12,719 nt of DNA from SCGC-AAA252-I15 sp043822165. Its GTDB lineage: Archaea > Altiarchaeota > Altiarchaeia > IMC4 > SCGC-AAA252-I15. Below the pieces are notes generated by a model that worked only from the letters and a program-made list of their open reading frames with translations, searched no databases and was not told the DNA's origin. Below are positions 6,310 to 12,719 of the stretch, piece by piece. The number at the start of each line of letters is the position of its first letter. The first letter of the stretch is position 1. The stretch is from the NCBI GenBank assembly GCA_043822165.1, contig JBDRCA010000056.1, positions 1-12,719 on the forward strand. The letters are read 5' to 3'. Made by a program: the position numbers and the translations under genes.

Positions 6310-7005
6310 ATGGGTGGTTGGATTAAGCCGGTTTTAATTGTTGTTTTTGTTTTGCTGGCTTCAGGGTGCGTTCAGGAGAAAGACGAGGCACAAGAGTATT
6401 TCGAGTGCCCTAGCGGCCAACTGGTAACCCGGGTTTCGGATTGTCCCGGCGCCGCCTCGTCTTCTACGACAGTCGCCTTGACGACTATGCTGGAAACAAC
6501 CACTTCAACCGTTGTCTCCTGCGACCCGGAGGAGTGCGCGCTTTTGGGGAGAATCTGCTTCGACGGAGTATGCGTCGGCACGACAACCACCACCGTTTCC
6601 GCGACTTCGACGACGACACTAGACTACCCTAAATCCATAACAGTCCACATGCAAGAAGGCGAATGGCACTACTTTCTGGGATACAAGATAAAACTCTCCA
6701 ACATATTCTACTGGGACACCCCGGATGGGAAGATAGCCCCGAACAGGGTCTACTTCACGATTATGCCTCCAGACGAAAAAAACACGACCAAAATCGTCAA
6801 AGTCGACGAGCCCATGAACTTTAAGACCGCGACAATACAGATACTCGACGTCATCGGAGTAAGATACCACGAAACCGTGAAAGTAAACTTCACCGTCCGA
6901 GAGCCGACGACCACAACATTCATTCCAGGCAACACAAGCCTTTGCCCGGACGGCACCCATGAAGTAGACGACCACAGACTCTGCCCGGACCTCATAATAC
7001 ACTAA
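6310..7005 (+). CDS. Secreted lipoprotein-like protein with threonine-rich linkers
   Basis: A 231-aa exported protein. Residues 5-19 are a hydrophobic signal segment ending LLASGC, a lipobox-like sequence with C20 as the likely lipid-anchored cysteine. A short Cys motif ECPSG...DCP (32-45) and a second, SCDPEECALLGRICFDGVC (70-88), sit between threonine/serine-rich linkers (48-69 and 91-103), the kind that are O-glycosylated in surface proteins. Residues 105-197 form a beta-rich domain (TVHMQEGEWHYFLGYKIKL onward) that may be a small beta-sandwich. A last T-run (200-203) leads to LCPDG...LCPD (211-227), echoing the first Cys motif. It is most likely tethered to the outer face of the membrane. 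ATG 6310 is chosen from the TATA spacing. No enzyme motif is visible; the role is unknown. Confidence 0.8.
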   Translation: MGGWIKPVLIVVFVLLASGCVQEKDEAQEYFECPSGQLVTRVSDCPGAASSSTTVALTTMLETTTSTVVSCDPEECALLGRICFDGVCVGTTTTTVSATSTTTLDYPKSITVHMQEGEWHYFLGYKIKLSNIFYWDTPDGKIAPNRVYFTIMPPDEKNTTKIVKVDEPMNFKTATIQILDVIGVRYHETVKVNFTVREPTTTTFIPGNTSLCPDGTHEVDDHRLCPDLIIH

Positions 7006-7007
7006 AC

Positions 7008-7097
7008 TTCTTGAAGGGGGCTTCCGACTGGATTATTTAGGTCGCCGTCTAAGAAAATCCAAGGGGTGAATAAAGCACGGAAAACCCCCGTCAAGAA
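7008..7097 (+). other. Long nested hairpin downstream of the lipoprotein-like gene
   Basis: TTCTTGAAGGGGG (7008-7020) pairs with CCCCCGTCAAGAA (7085-7097), 12 of 13 positions. Inside it TGGATT (7029-7034) pairs with AATCCA (7056-7061) and TTAG (7037-7040) with CTAA (7049-7052), closing an eight-base loop. It begins three bases after the lipoprotein-like stop, so it may be a 3'-UTR structure, a terminator-like element or a small RNA. No T-tract follows it directly. Confidence 0.4.
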
Positions 7098-7158
7098 AGA
7101 AGAATAAGCCTGCAGAAAATAAAAAAACAACAGTATCCAAACAGTAACCAGCCAAACA

Positions 7159-7213
7159 GCTTTGCCGATTTTTCAACTTTCGGAACTACTGTAGATACCG
7201 AAAGGTTTTTATA
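7159..7213 (+). promoter_or_regulatory. Promoter block copy A, ahead of the UUCG-rich RNA candidate
   Basis: GCTTTGCCGA (7159-7168) and TTCGGAACTACTG (7179-7191) lead to the TATA-like TTTTTATA (7206-7213). The same arrangement recurs before psmB at 7596-7651: the first 10 bases are identical, the second block differs at one base, and the spacing to TATA differs by one. The block also holds a perfect inverted repeat CTTTCGG (7178-7184) with CCGAAAG (7198-7204). Transcription would begin near 7236. Confidence 0.5.
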
Positions 7214-7235
7214 CTGGGAATACCATATCTTTTCC

Positions 7236-7353
7236 CTACAATTCGTTTGGTTTTGTGGTGGAATAATCTTCGGATTGCCCTGATTTCCTTCGGGAGCTTA
7301 GGCGGAAACCCATGTTTCACTTCGGTGAGGCAATGATTCCATAGACACAAACC
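7236..7353 (+). ncRNA. Candidate structured RNA with three C(UUCG)G hairpins
   Basis: An outer stem GGTTTTGTG (7249-7257) with CACAAACC (7346-7353), one bulge, continues after an internal loop as TGGAAT (7259-7264) with ATTCCA (7336-7341). It closes a four-way junction of three hairpins: AATC-UUCG-GATT (7265-7276), CCTGATTTCC-UUCG-GGAGCTTAGG (7279-7302, one mismatch) and GTTTCAC-UUCG-GTGAGGC (7314-7331). All three loops are C(UUCG)G, an unusually stable RNA tetraloop on this strand. Several stems use G-U pairs, which would be A-C mismatches if the other strand were transcribed, so a plus-strand RNA fits best. A TATA-like element at 7206-7213 predicts a start near 7236. It does not match tRNA, 5S, SRP RNA or RNase P RNA motifs that I can recall. 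The 3' end is uncertain. Confidence 0.5.
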
Positions 7354-7359
7354 CAAGCG

Positions 7360-7595
7360 ACAATATCTCTTTCTTACCTTCAACTCCTCAGTCACTCCCT
7401 CACATCCCGTACCAGTATCCACAGGTTAACGCACTCAATAATCCACACTAAACCAACCAGCAGCTTGTATCCAACTTGAATCGTCTGCTAGCCGACCACC
7501 AGACACAAGCCTCCCGCAAAACCAGTGATGAAACACCTAATCATCTTTAGTTATCAGATTAAAACACATACAGAAAACCGATTTACTGCGTTCTT
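7360..7595. other. Gene-poor, G-poor stretch; nothing recognised
   Basis: The plus strand here is pyrimidine-rich and very poor in G, with only three G in the 60 bases 7361-7420. I find no convincing protein or RNA gene. A weak AGCAG/CTGCT stem lies near 7457-7486. The part next to the RNA candidate could be its unstructured 3' tail. The matching purine-rich minus strand holds a 78-codon open frame that I do not accept. Confidence 0.4.
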
Positions 7596-7651
7596 GCTTT
7601 GCCGAAAAATTGACATTCGGAGCTACTGCCGGTAATCGCTATCTTTTTATA
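7596..7651 (+). promoter_or_regulatory. psmB promoter, block copy B
   Basis: GCTTTGCCGA (7596-7605) and TTCGGAGCTACTG (7616-7628) precede the TATA-like TTTTTATA (7644-7651), repeating copy A at 7159-7213. CCGAA (7602-7606) and TTCGG (7616-7620) form a perfect dyad. The predicted transcription start near 7675 leaves a leader of about 30 bases, which contains the TGAGGT Shine-Dalgarno at 7693-7698. Confidence 0.55.
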
Positions 7652-7704
7652 GGAGTATGCTGTATATTGTATGTATCTTTTTACTAGATTTCTGAGGTAT
7701 TCTT

Positions 7705-8334
7705 GTGGAATCAAAGACGCTTAAGGGAACGACAACTATTGGATTAACGTGCAGTGACGGAGTAGTGTTCGTCGCCGACTCAAGGGCCTCGTGGGGTTCT
7801 TTCGTCGCAAGTAAGAAGGCGAGGAAGATCTTCAAGTTGAATGATTGTGTCGCTGCTTCTGTTGCTGGTAGCGTAGGGGATGCTGAGCAGCTTATGCGCG
7901 TGATTCAGGCGGAGGCTAACTTGTATGCGATGGAGCATGCAGAGGAGATGAGCGCTAATGCGATGGCGACGCTTCTTGCTAATATTTTGCAGGGCAACAA
8001 GTATTTTCCGTATCTCGTGCAGCTTTTGATTGGCGGCTTCGACGGGGACAAGGCGAGGATTTACACGCTTGATCCTGTCGGCGGCTTGATTGAAGAGGAC
8101 ATGGCGTCTTCTGGTAGCGGTTCGCCGATGGCATACGGTGTCTTGGAGCAATTGTATTCTGAGGAAAAAACAGTCAAAGACAATATTCTTGTCGCCTTGA
8201 AGGCGTTGCGTTCCGCGATGGAGCGGGATTCCGCGACCGGAAACCAGGTTTCACTGGTGACAGTAACCAGGGACGGCTTCAAGGAGTACAGTAAAGAGGA
8301 AGTAGACGGATTATACGCTCAAATCATTAAATAA
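7705..8334 (+). CDS. psmB: Proteasome beta subunit, catalytic
   Basis: A 209-aa archaeal 20S proteasome beta subunit, the proteolytic ring component that degrades proteins in the cytoplasm. An eight-residue propeptide MESKTLKG precedes TTTIGL; autocleavage before the first of these threonines would expose the nucleophile T1. Mature D17 (VADSRAS) and K33 (KKARKIF) complete the catalytic residues, and AGSVGD provides the conserved G47 region. GSGSPMAYGVLE and RDSATGNQVSLVTV match the usual distal blocks, and the length is normal. The start is GTG 7705, chosen because TGAGGT (7693-7698) lies six bases upstream and a stop codon lies in frame just before it. No alpha subunit is in the window. aCPSF1 follows 103 bases later, after a T-tract. 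Its promoter resembles that of the structured RNA candidate upstream. Confidence 0.96.
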   Translation: MESKTLKGTTTIGLTCSDGVVFVADSRASWGSFVASKKARKIFKLNDCVAASVAGSVGDAEQLMRVIQAEANLYAMEHAEEMSANAMATLLANILQGNKYFPYLVQLLIGGFDGDKARIYTLDPVGGLIEEDMASSGSGSPMAYGVLEQLYSEEKTVKDNILVALKALRSAMERDSATGNQVSLVTVTRDGFKEYSKEEVDGLYAQIIK

Positions 8335-8359
8335 AAAAAAAATTTAATTGGTTTTTTTT
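8332..8359 (+). terminator. T-rich terminator after psmB
   Basis: An A-run just after the psmB stop is followed by eight T at 8352-8359. Such T-tracts on the coding strand are where archaeal RNA polymerase stops, and they are also the sites used by the aCPSF1/FttA factor encoded next. The A-run and T-run could pair as a weak hairpin. It separates psmB from the next gene. Confidence 0.55.
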
Positions 8360-8437
8360 AAGCCAGATTTTATGTCTTGCATTTTCAAAGGATTCAGCCA
8401 GAATGCTTTTCACTTAAACGTTTCCTAAGAGAAAAAA

Positions 8438-10324
8438 ATGGAGTTCAAGGAACTGAAGAAAGCGGTCGAAGAAAACGCGCCGGAAGGCAAAGTAGACAAG
8501 GTGGAGGTTGAAGGCCCCAAAGTCGTCTTGTACACCAATGACGTGGGGTTTTTCGCGGAAAACAACCAGGAAGTCCGCAAACTCGCAACACTCCTCAAAA
8601 AAAGGATAATCGTGCGCTCCACCAGGGAACAACTCATGCCGGTTGACGAAGCCAAAAAAGAGATAGAAAAAATCATCCCCCCTGAAGCAAACATCGCGAA
8701 TCTTTTCTTCGACGACGAATTCAGTGAAGTCCTAATCGAAGCCGAGAAACTAGGCTTAGTCATCGGAAAACACGGGTCAACGCTCGAGGAAATAACGAAG
8801 GCAACGAAGTGGAGCCCGAAACTCTTGAGGAAATCACCCATCGAATCAGAGACCATAAACTCGATAAGAAAAACACTCTACGAAAACCGCGAGGAAAGAA
8901 AGAAAATCCTCAAAACCGTAGGAAAAAAAATATACAGGAAACCGGACGGGGAATGCGACTGGGTAAGGCTCACACCCCTCGGCGGCGCACGAGAAGTAGG
9001 GCGCTCATCATTTCTCATCCAGACTCCGGAATCAAACGTCCTCTTGGATTGCGGCATAAACGTCGCAACCAGCGGCAACGGGAGATTCCCCGACTTCAGG
9101 GCTGTAGACCTCGCGATGAGCCAGCTTGACGCAGTAGTCATATCGCACGCTCACCTGGACCACTGTGGATTCCTCCCGTACCTTTACAGGTACGGCTACG
9201 ACGGCCCAGTATACTGCACGGAAGCAACACGCGACCTAATGACTCTGCTGCAGCTCGACGCCGTCGAAATCGGCGTGCGAGAAGCCAACGAACTCCCATT
9301 CTCGTCGACTGAAATCAGAACGCTCATAAAACACACCATACCATTAGAGTACGGTGAAGTAGCGGACATAACGCCGGACATGCGGCTCACACTCTATAAC
9401 GCAGGACACATCCTGGGTTCATCGATCATTCACCTGCACATCGGCGAAGGACTCCACAACCTGGTTTACACAGGCGACCTAAAGTTCGGGGACACCAGGC
9501 TTCTCGAGGCAGCCGACTTCGAGTTCCCAAGAGTCGAAACACTCGTCATGGAATCCACTTACGGCGGCAGATACGACATGCAGCCCAAAAGACGCGACGC
9601 CGAGAAACTGTTAATCGACACGATCATGGGCACCATCGAGCGCGGCGGTAAAACGCTCATCCCGGTTTTCTCAGTGGGCAGAAGCCAGGAAGTCATGATG
9701 GTCTTGGAGAACGCCTACAGGTTCGGCGACCTTGAGGTTCCCGTTTACCTGGACGGCATGATATGGGAGGCGACAGCGATACACACAAGCCACCCAGAGT
9801 ACCTGAAAAGGCACATAAAGCACCGCGTATTCAACGGACAAAACCCGTTCCTGGTAGACGCCTTCACGAGGGTGGAGCACAAGGAGCGCCAGAAAATCAT
9901 AGACAGCCCGGACCCGTGCATAATACTTGCGACTTCGGGTATGATGACTGGAGGCCCCTCCGTTGAGTACTTCAAGAATTTCGCGGAAGACAGCAGGAAT
10001 TCGCTTACTTTCGTGGGATACCAGGCCGAGGGCTCGCTTGGAAGAAGGCTGCAAAACGGCGTGCAGGAGGTTGCATTGGATTTCGACGGGAAGACCAAGG
10101 CCGTTAAAGTCAAGATGAACGTTGTGACCGTCGACGGATTCTCAGGCCACGCTGACAGACGCCAGCTACTGGGTTACTCCAAAAAGATCAAGCCCAAGCC
10201 GAAGAGGGTGATAATAGTCCACGGAGAAGCTGAAAAGACCGCGAACCTTGCCATGACGCTCCAGGAAATGTTCAAGTTCGACGCGAGCGCCCCGAGGAAC
10301 CTGGACACTATGCGGCTCATCTAG
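8438..10324 (+). CDS. KH-domain beta-CASP ribonuclease aCPSF1 (FttA), transcription termination factor
   Basis: A 628-aa protein matching archaeal aCPSF1/FttA, the relative of the eukaryotic CPSF73 nuclease that cuts nascent RNA and terminates transcription. The N-terminus (1-150) carries two KH-type RNA-binding regions; the second has GLVIGKHG at 106-113. The metallo-beta-lactamase domain shows HAHLDHCG (237-244), AGHILGS (322-328) and TGD (345-347). The beta-CASP motifs are MEST (371-374), SGHAD (569-573) and VHGE (594-597), so all zinc and catalytic ligands appear present. Length is typical. ATG 8438 fits the family start; no Shine-Dalgarno is clear, and ATTTTATG near 8367-8374 may be the TATA element. 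It lies between psmB and a PfpI-like gene, the psmB pairing being conserved elsewhere as I recall. Confidence is high. Confidence 0.96.
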   Translation: MEFKELKKAVEENAPEGKVDKVEVEGPKVVLYTNDVGFFAENNQEVRKLATLLKKRIIVRSTREQLMPVDEAKKEIEKIIPPEANIANLFFDDEFSEVLIEAEKLGLVIGKHGSTLEEITKATKWSPKLLRKSPIESETINSIRKTLYENREERKKILKTVGKKIYRKPDGECDWVRLTPLGGAREVGRSSFLIQTPESNVLLDCGINVATSGNGRFPDFRAVDLAMSQLDAVVISHAHLDHCGFLPYLYRYGYDGPVYCTEATRDLMTLLQLDAVEIGVREANELPFSSTEIRTLIKHTIPLEYGEVADITPDMRLTLYNAGHILGSSIIHLHIGEGLHNLVYTGDLKFGDTRLLEAADFEFPRVETLVMESTYGGRYDMQPKRRDAEKLLIDTIMGTIERGGKTLIPVFSVGRSQEVMMVLENAYRFGDLEVPVYLDGMIWEATAIHTSHPEYLKRHIKHRVFNGQNPFLVDAFTRVEHKERQKIIDSPDPCIILATSGMMTGGPSVEYFKNFAEDSRNSLTFVGYQAEGSLGRRLQNGVQEVALDFDGKTKAVKVKMNVVTVDGFSGHADRRQLLGYSKKIKPKPKRVIIVHGEAEKTANLAMTLQEMFKFDASAPRNLDTMRLI

Positions 10325-10327
10325 TTT

Positions 10328-10338
10328 ATTATATTTTA
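10328..10338 (+). promoter_or_regulatory. TATA box for the PfpI-like gene
   Basis: ATTATATTTTA begins four bases after the aCPSF1 stop and is centred 23 bases before ATG 10356, close to the spacing of a leaderless archaeal promoter. It suggests the downstream gene can be transcribed independently of aCPSF1. Confidence 0.5.
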
Positions 10339-10355
10339 AAAGCAATCTGTATTTT

Positions 10356-10886
10356 ATGGATGTTTTAGTCGTCATCCCGCCGGTCGGTTTCATCGACGAG
10401 GAATTGACTGTCTCGCTTGAAATACTCAATGAATCCAAGTGCAGCTATGAAGTCGCCTCGACGCAGAGAGTATACTGCAAGGGCGTGTCAGGCATGGTCG
10501 TTGAACCGGACAAGACACTTGACGAAGTAGTGGCGAGCCACTACACCACAATACTCATAATAGGCGGCCAAGGATCCGAGCAATTCCTGTGGAAAAACCA
10601 GAAGATGCTCGATCTTGTGAAAGACGCGCAGAATCACGGGGACATACTGGGTGCAATAAACGCGGGAGTTGGAGTCCTTGCAAACGCAGGCGTCTTGGAC
10701 GGGAAGAAAGCAACGACTTCGGCCTCCCCGCAGGCACTCGACACCCTGTCTTCAAACGGCGCAATGTACGTCAACAAAGCAGTGGTAGTAGACGACAACA
10801 TAGTGACCGCAGACGGACCGTACGCGATGCTCGACTTCATGGTCGAGCTCATGGACCTTATGGGCGTTGAATGGTACACAGCTTAA
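10356..10886 (+). CDS. DJ-1/PfpI-family protein without the usual nucleophile cysteine
   Basis: A 176-aa class I glutamine-amidotransferase-like protein of the DJ-1/PfpI superfamily, whose members include cysteine proteases, glyoxalases, chaperones and regulators. The fold markers are visible: a first strand DVLVVIPPVGFIDEEL (2-17), TILIIGGQGSEQFLW (65-79) where the family has its GG and nearby acid, and ILGAINAGVGVLANAGVLDGKKATTSAS (97-124) for the nucleophile elbow and following strand, with VVDDNIVTADGP (144-155) near the end. In active members the elbow reads AICHG; here it is AINAG, with asparagine at 102 in place of cysteine and alanine in place of histidine. The protein therefore probably lacks the usual cysteine chemistry and may be a binding or regulatory member. 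Its stop overlaps the convergent argG stop. Confidence 0.85.
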   Translation: MDVLVVIPPVGFIDEELTVSLEILNESKCSYEVASTQRVYCKGVSGMVVEPDKTLDEVVASHYTTILIIGGQGSEQFLWKNQKMLDLVKDAQNHGDILGAINAGVGVLANAGVLDGKKATTSASPQALDTLSSNGAMYVNKAVVVDDNIVTADGPYAMLDFMVELMDLMGVEWYTA

Positions 10887-12070
10887 GGCTTTCTCCTTCC
10901 CGCTACCTTGCTTGGGAGACCCCAAATTTTTATGAATCCTTCAGCCGCCTTAGAGTCGAACCTGTCCTTGCCGGAATATGAAGCAAGGCCGATGTCGTAT
11001 AGACTGTGCGGGCTCTCCCGCCCCACAACCGTCACAGACCCCTTGTAGAGCTTCAAACGCACCGAACCCTCCACGAACGCCTGAGTAGAATCTATGAAAG
11101 CATCCAAGTCCGCCCGCAGCGGCTCAAACCACAAACCAAAGTAGACCATCTGCGCCCACTTGGAATCAACAAGCTCCTTGAACAAAATCTGGTCGCGCGT
11201 CAAAGTCATCCGCTCAAGCTCCTTGTGCGCCTCCAGCAAAACCAGTGCCGCAGGACACTCATACGTCTCCCGGCTCTTGATTCCGACGACACGGTCCTCG
11301 ATGATATCAATGCGCCCGACACCGTGGGCTCCGGCAATCTTGTTTAGCTCTGAGACTATCTCCATTGCCGGCTTCTTCTTCCCGTTAAGAGAAACCGGGA
11401 CACCAGCCTTAAAGCCGACCGTAACGTACTCGGGCTTATCCGGCGCACTCTCCGGTTTCACAGTCCATCCAAACGAGCTCTCAGTGGGCTCAAACATCGG
11501 GTCCTCCAGTGGGCCTGCTTCCGCGCTCTTGCCCCAGAGGTTTATGTCGTAGCTGTACGGGTCATTCAATGTTACAGGTATCTCTATTCCATGATCCTTT
11601 GCGTATGCTATGGATTGTTCCCTGCTCATGCCCCAGTCCCGTGCGGGGGCGATTATTTGCAGGTCCGGGTTGAGCGTGTTGATGGCTACGTCGAAGCGGA
11701 CTTGGTCGTTTCCTTTACCGGTTGAACCGTGGGATACGGCTTGCGCTCCTTCTTTTTCCGCGATTTCCACGAGATGTTTTGCTATGAGTGGGCGGCCCAA
11801 TGCCGTTGAGAGAGGGTATTTTCCTTCGTAGAGTCCGTTCGCCTTGATTGCGGGCGTTATGTAGTCTGCCATGAATTCCTTGCGGGCGTCAATAGAGTAA
11901 GTCTTTACTGCCCCCACTTTCTTGGCTTTGGCTTCAATGGCTTTTAAGTCCTTTACTTCCTGGCCCAGCTCAAGGGTTACTGTTACTACTTCTGCCTTGT
12001 ATTTTTCCTGCACCCACGTCACTGCAATCGAGGTGTCTAATCCGCCGGAGTATGCTAAAACGACTTTCAT
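10883..12070 (-). CDS. argG: Argininosuccinate synthase
   Basis: A 395-aa argininosuccinate synthase, joining citrulline and aspartate with ATP to give argininosuccinate, the penultimate step of arginine synthesis. The N-terminal AYSGGLDTS (6-14) is the PP-loop ATP-binding motif. GSTGKGNDQVRF and PARDWGMSREQ match the citrulline, aspartate and ATP binding blocks, and NLWGKSAEAGPLEDP is the usual signature region. Length is normal and no motif is missing. ATG 12070 is followed at once by the first beta strand, KVVLAYSGG. A TTTTAAAAGA about 30 bases upstream, inside the end of the preceding gene, could be its TATA box. No other arginine gene lies in the window. Its TAA overlaps the TAA of the PfpI-like gene. 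Confidence 0.97.
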   Translation of the reverse strand: MKVVLAYSGGLDTSIAVTWVQEKYKAEVVTVTLELGQEVKDLKAIEAKAKKVGAVKTYSIDARKEFMADYITPAIKANGLYEGKYPLSTALGRPLIAKHLVEIAEKEGAQAVSHGSTGKGNDQVRFDVAINTLNPDLQIIAPARDWGMSREQSIAYAKDHGIEIPVTLNDPYSYDINLWGKSAEAGPLEDPMFEPTESSFGWTVKPESAPDKPEYVTVGFKAGVPVSLNGKKKPAMEIVSELNKIAGAHGVGRIDIIEDRVVGIKSRETYECPAALVLLEAHKELERMTLTRDQILFKELVDSKWAQMVYFGLWFEPLRADLDAFIDSTQAFVEGSVRLKLYKGSVTVVGRESPHSLYDIGLASYSGKDRFDSKAAEGFIKIWGLPSKVAGRRKP

Positions 12071-12076
12071 TTTGGG

Positions 12077-12096
12077 AATAATGATTAGGAATTATT
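12077..12096. promoter_or_regulatory. Inverted repeat between the argG TATA and start
   Basis: AATAAT (12077-12082) and ATTATT (12091-12096) form a six-base dyad with an eight-base spacer, lying between the TATA-like element and ATG of argG and overlapping the end of the upstream gene. A repressor bound there would block transcription of argG. AT-rich dyads of this size can arise by chance. Confidence 0.25.
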
Positions 12097-12589
12097 CTTT
12101 TAAAACAAGTATCCTCTCGCCTACTAGTTTTTCCATCACATCCTTTGCGTGTCGGTCTCTTTTGAGATAACGCACCCACACCTCGGTTTTATACTTTTTA
12201 TCAACTAAACCTTCTTGCTGGACTTCTTCATCAATCTCTTCAACATCAAAGCTGATGAAACCGTCTTTATCCGTAAAATCAACATCGAAGTATCTTTTAT
12301 CTCTTTCCGGAAGAGTGATGGAATCCTTATCAATCATTTTCGGCAGAGAATATTTCTTAAGAGTTTCGGATAATTCATTCAAGGTTAGGCAGGAGTAGTA
12401 CTCTATCTTATTCTCAGTTATTCTCTGTTCAAGAAACCCTAATGCAAACAGAAGTAATATCAGTGAAAAAAACAAGAGTATCCTCCAGGAGATAGTGTAC
12501 TGTATTGGCAGGAAAAAAATGAGTAGGAAGTATAATATGCCAAACCGTATAAAAAACCTTTTTACTACACCAGCCTTTCTGTAGTCCAC
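12092..12589 (-). CDS. Small two-TM membrane protein of unknown function
   Basis: A 165-aa protein I do not recognise. It has a short basic N-terminus, two hydrophobic segments (about residues 12-31 and 36-53) and a soluble C-terminal domain of about 110 residues rich in charged residues, probably facing the cytoplasm since the loop before TM1 is positive. The soluble part shows DKRYFDVDFTDKDGFISFD (97-115) and VWVRYLKRD (137-145), suggesting beta strands. The start is GTG 12589, the first possible codon after an in-frame TAA; no Shine-Dalgarno is evident and AT-rich sequence crowds the start, so a later start cannot be excluded. It is upstream of argG with a 21-base gap, so the two may be co-transcribed, although argG may have its own promoter. 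Confidence 0.65.
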   Translation of the reverse strand: MDYRKAGVVKRFFIRFGILYFLLIFFLPIQYTISWRILLFFSLILLLFALGFLEQRITENKIEYYSCLTLNELSETLKKYSLPKMIDKDSITLPERDKRYFDVDFTDKDGFISFDVEEIDEEVQQEGLVDKKYKTEVWVRYLKRDRHAKDVMEKLVGERILVLKE

Positions 12590-12613
12590 AATATATTATC
12601 CATCATCTCAAAC

Positions 12614-12620
12614 ATAAATA
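12614..12620 (+). promoter_or_regulatory. Possible TATA element for valS
   Basis: ATAAATA lies 31-37 bases before ATG 12651 and would give a leader of a few bases. GATATATT at 12631-12638 is also TATA-like but too close to the ATG. The call is by position only. Confidence 0.3.
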
Positions 12621-12650
12621 GAAACCTTCAGATATATTAGCCTACTTAGG

Positions 12651-12719
12651 ATGGCTTTGCAAAAACGTTATGATTCAAAGGAGGCGGAACCCGCCTGGCA
12701 GAAGTTCTGGGAGACTGAG
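12651..12719 (+). CDS. valS: Valyl-tRNA synthetase, first 23 codons
   Basis: Only the start lies in the window: MALQKRYDSKEAEPAWQKFW. The pattern [K]xYDxxExExxWQkxW opens archaeal and bacterial valyl-tRNA synthetases, which charge tRNA-Val in the cytoplasm. In other class I synthetases of this branch (IleRS, LeuRS) the opening is similar, but the KRYD followed by EAEPAWQKFW fits ValRS best. The gene is transcribed divergently from the small membrane protein and continues past the window end, so the HIGH and KMSKS motifs cannot be checked. Confidence 0.75.
   Translation, partial: MALQKRYDSKEAEPAWQKFWETE

Noticed and set aside
7249..7353. tRNA-like cloverleaf
   Set aside because: It has a four-way junction, but no T-loop GTTCGA, no anticodon arm of proper size and no seven-pair acceptor stem.
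7186..7422. Open frame of 78 codons on the minus strand (GTG start, basic product)
   Set aside because: No recognisable domain, no ribosome binding site, and it lies over the C(UUCG)G hairpins whose G-U pairs favour a plus-strand RNA. Purine richness of the minus strand leaves a small doubt.
7525..7531. GTGATGA resembling box C of a C/D guide RNA
   Set aside because: No CTGA box D follows within the next 60 bases and no C'/D' pair is visible.

Overview
The window comes from an archaeal chromosome. The markers are a proteasome beta subunit with the T1/D17/K33 catalytic triad, an aCPSF1/FttA-type KH-beta-CASP ribonuclease, Endonuclease Q, several TATA boxes about 27 bases before a start codon (leaderless mRNAs), and a lipoprotein-like surface protein with threonine-run linkers. 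Such linkers are frequent in uncultivated, DPANN-like archaea, but the lineage cannot be fixed from this window.

Layout: (1) 1-1184, minus: a tandem-GNAT protein cut by the window edge. (2) 1185-2616, plus: endoQ, preceded by a second, diverged copy of its own start and a roughly 130-base multi-hairpin insert. (3) 2613-6276: a divergent three-gene locus of unrecognised proteins, one of 767 aa (minus) and two of 180 and 241 aa (plus). All three share a block that looks like a diverged FHA phosphopeptide-binding domain. (4) 6310-7005, plus: a lipoprotein-like secreted protein. (5) 7006-7704: about 700 bases without a convincing protein gene, holding a long hairpin, a promoter-like block present twice in direct orientation, and a four-way-junction RNA candidate with three C(UUCG)G hairpins. 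(6) 7705-10886, plus: psmB, aCPSF1 and a DJ-1/PfpI-like protein lacking the usual nucleophile cysteine. (7) 10883-12589, minus: argG and, upstream of it, a small two-TM protein. (8) 12651 to the end, plus: the first codons of valyl-tRNA synthetase.

How the parts fit: psmB and aCPSF1 are housekeeping genes for protein turnover and for RNA 3'-end formation and transcription termination; their adjacency is, as I recall, conserved in other archaea. EndoQ starts repair of deaminated bases and ends in a partial PCNA-binding motif. The neighbouring FHA-like locus could be a phospho-dependent signalling or scaffold module. A link to DNA repair is suggested only by adjacency and by the PNKP/aprataxin-like shape of its best FHA motif. 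Both convergent gene pairs (endoQ with the 767-aa gene, and the PfpI-like gene with argG) overlap by their stop codons, leaving no terminator between them.

The most novel items are the three-protein FHA-like locus, the UUCG-rich RNA candidate with a promoter block resembling that of psmB, and the duplicated endoQ start with its structured insert.
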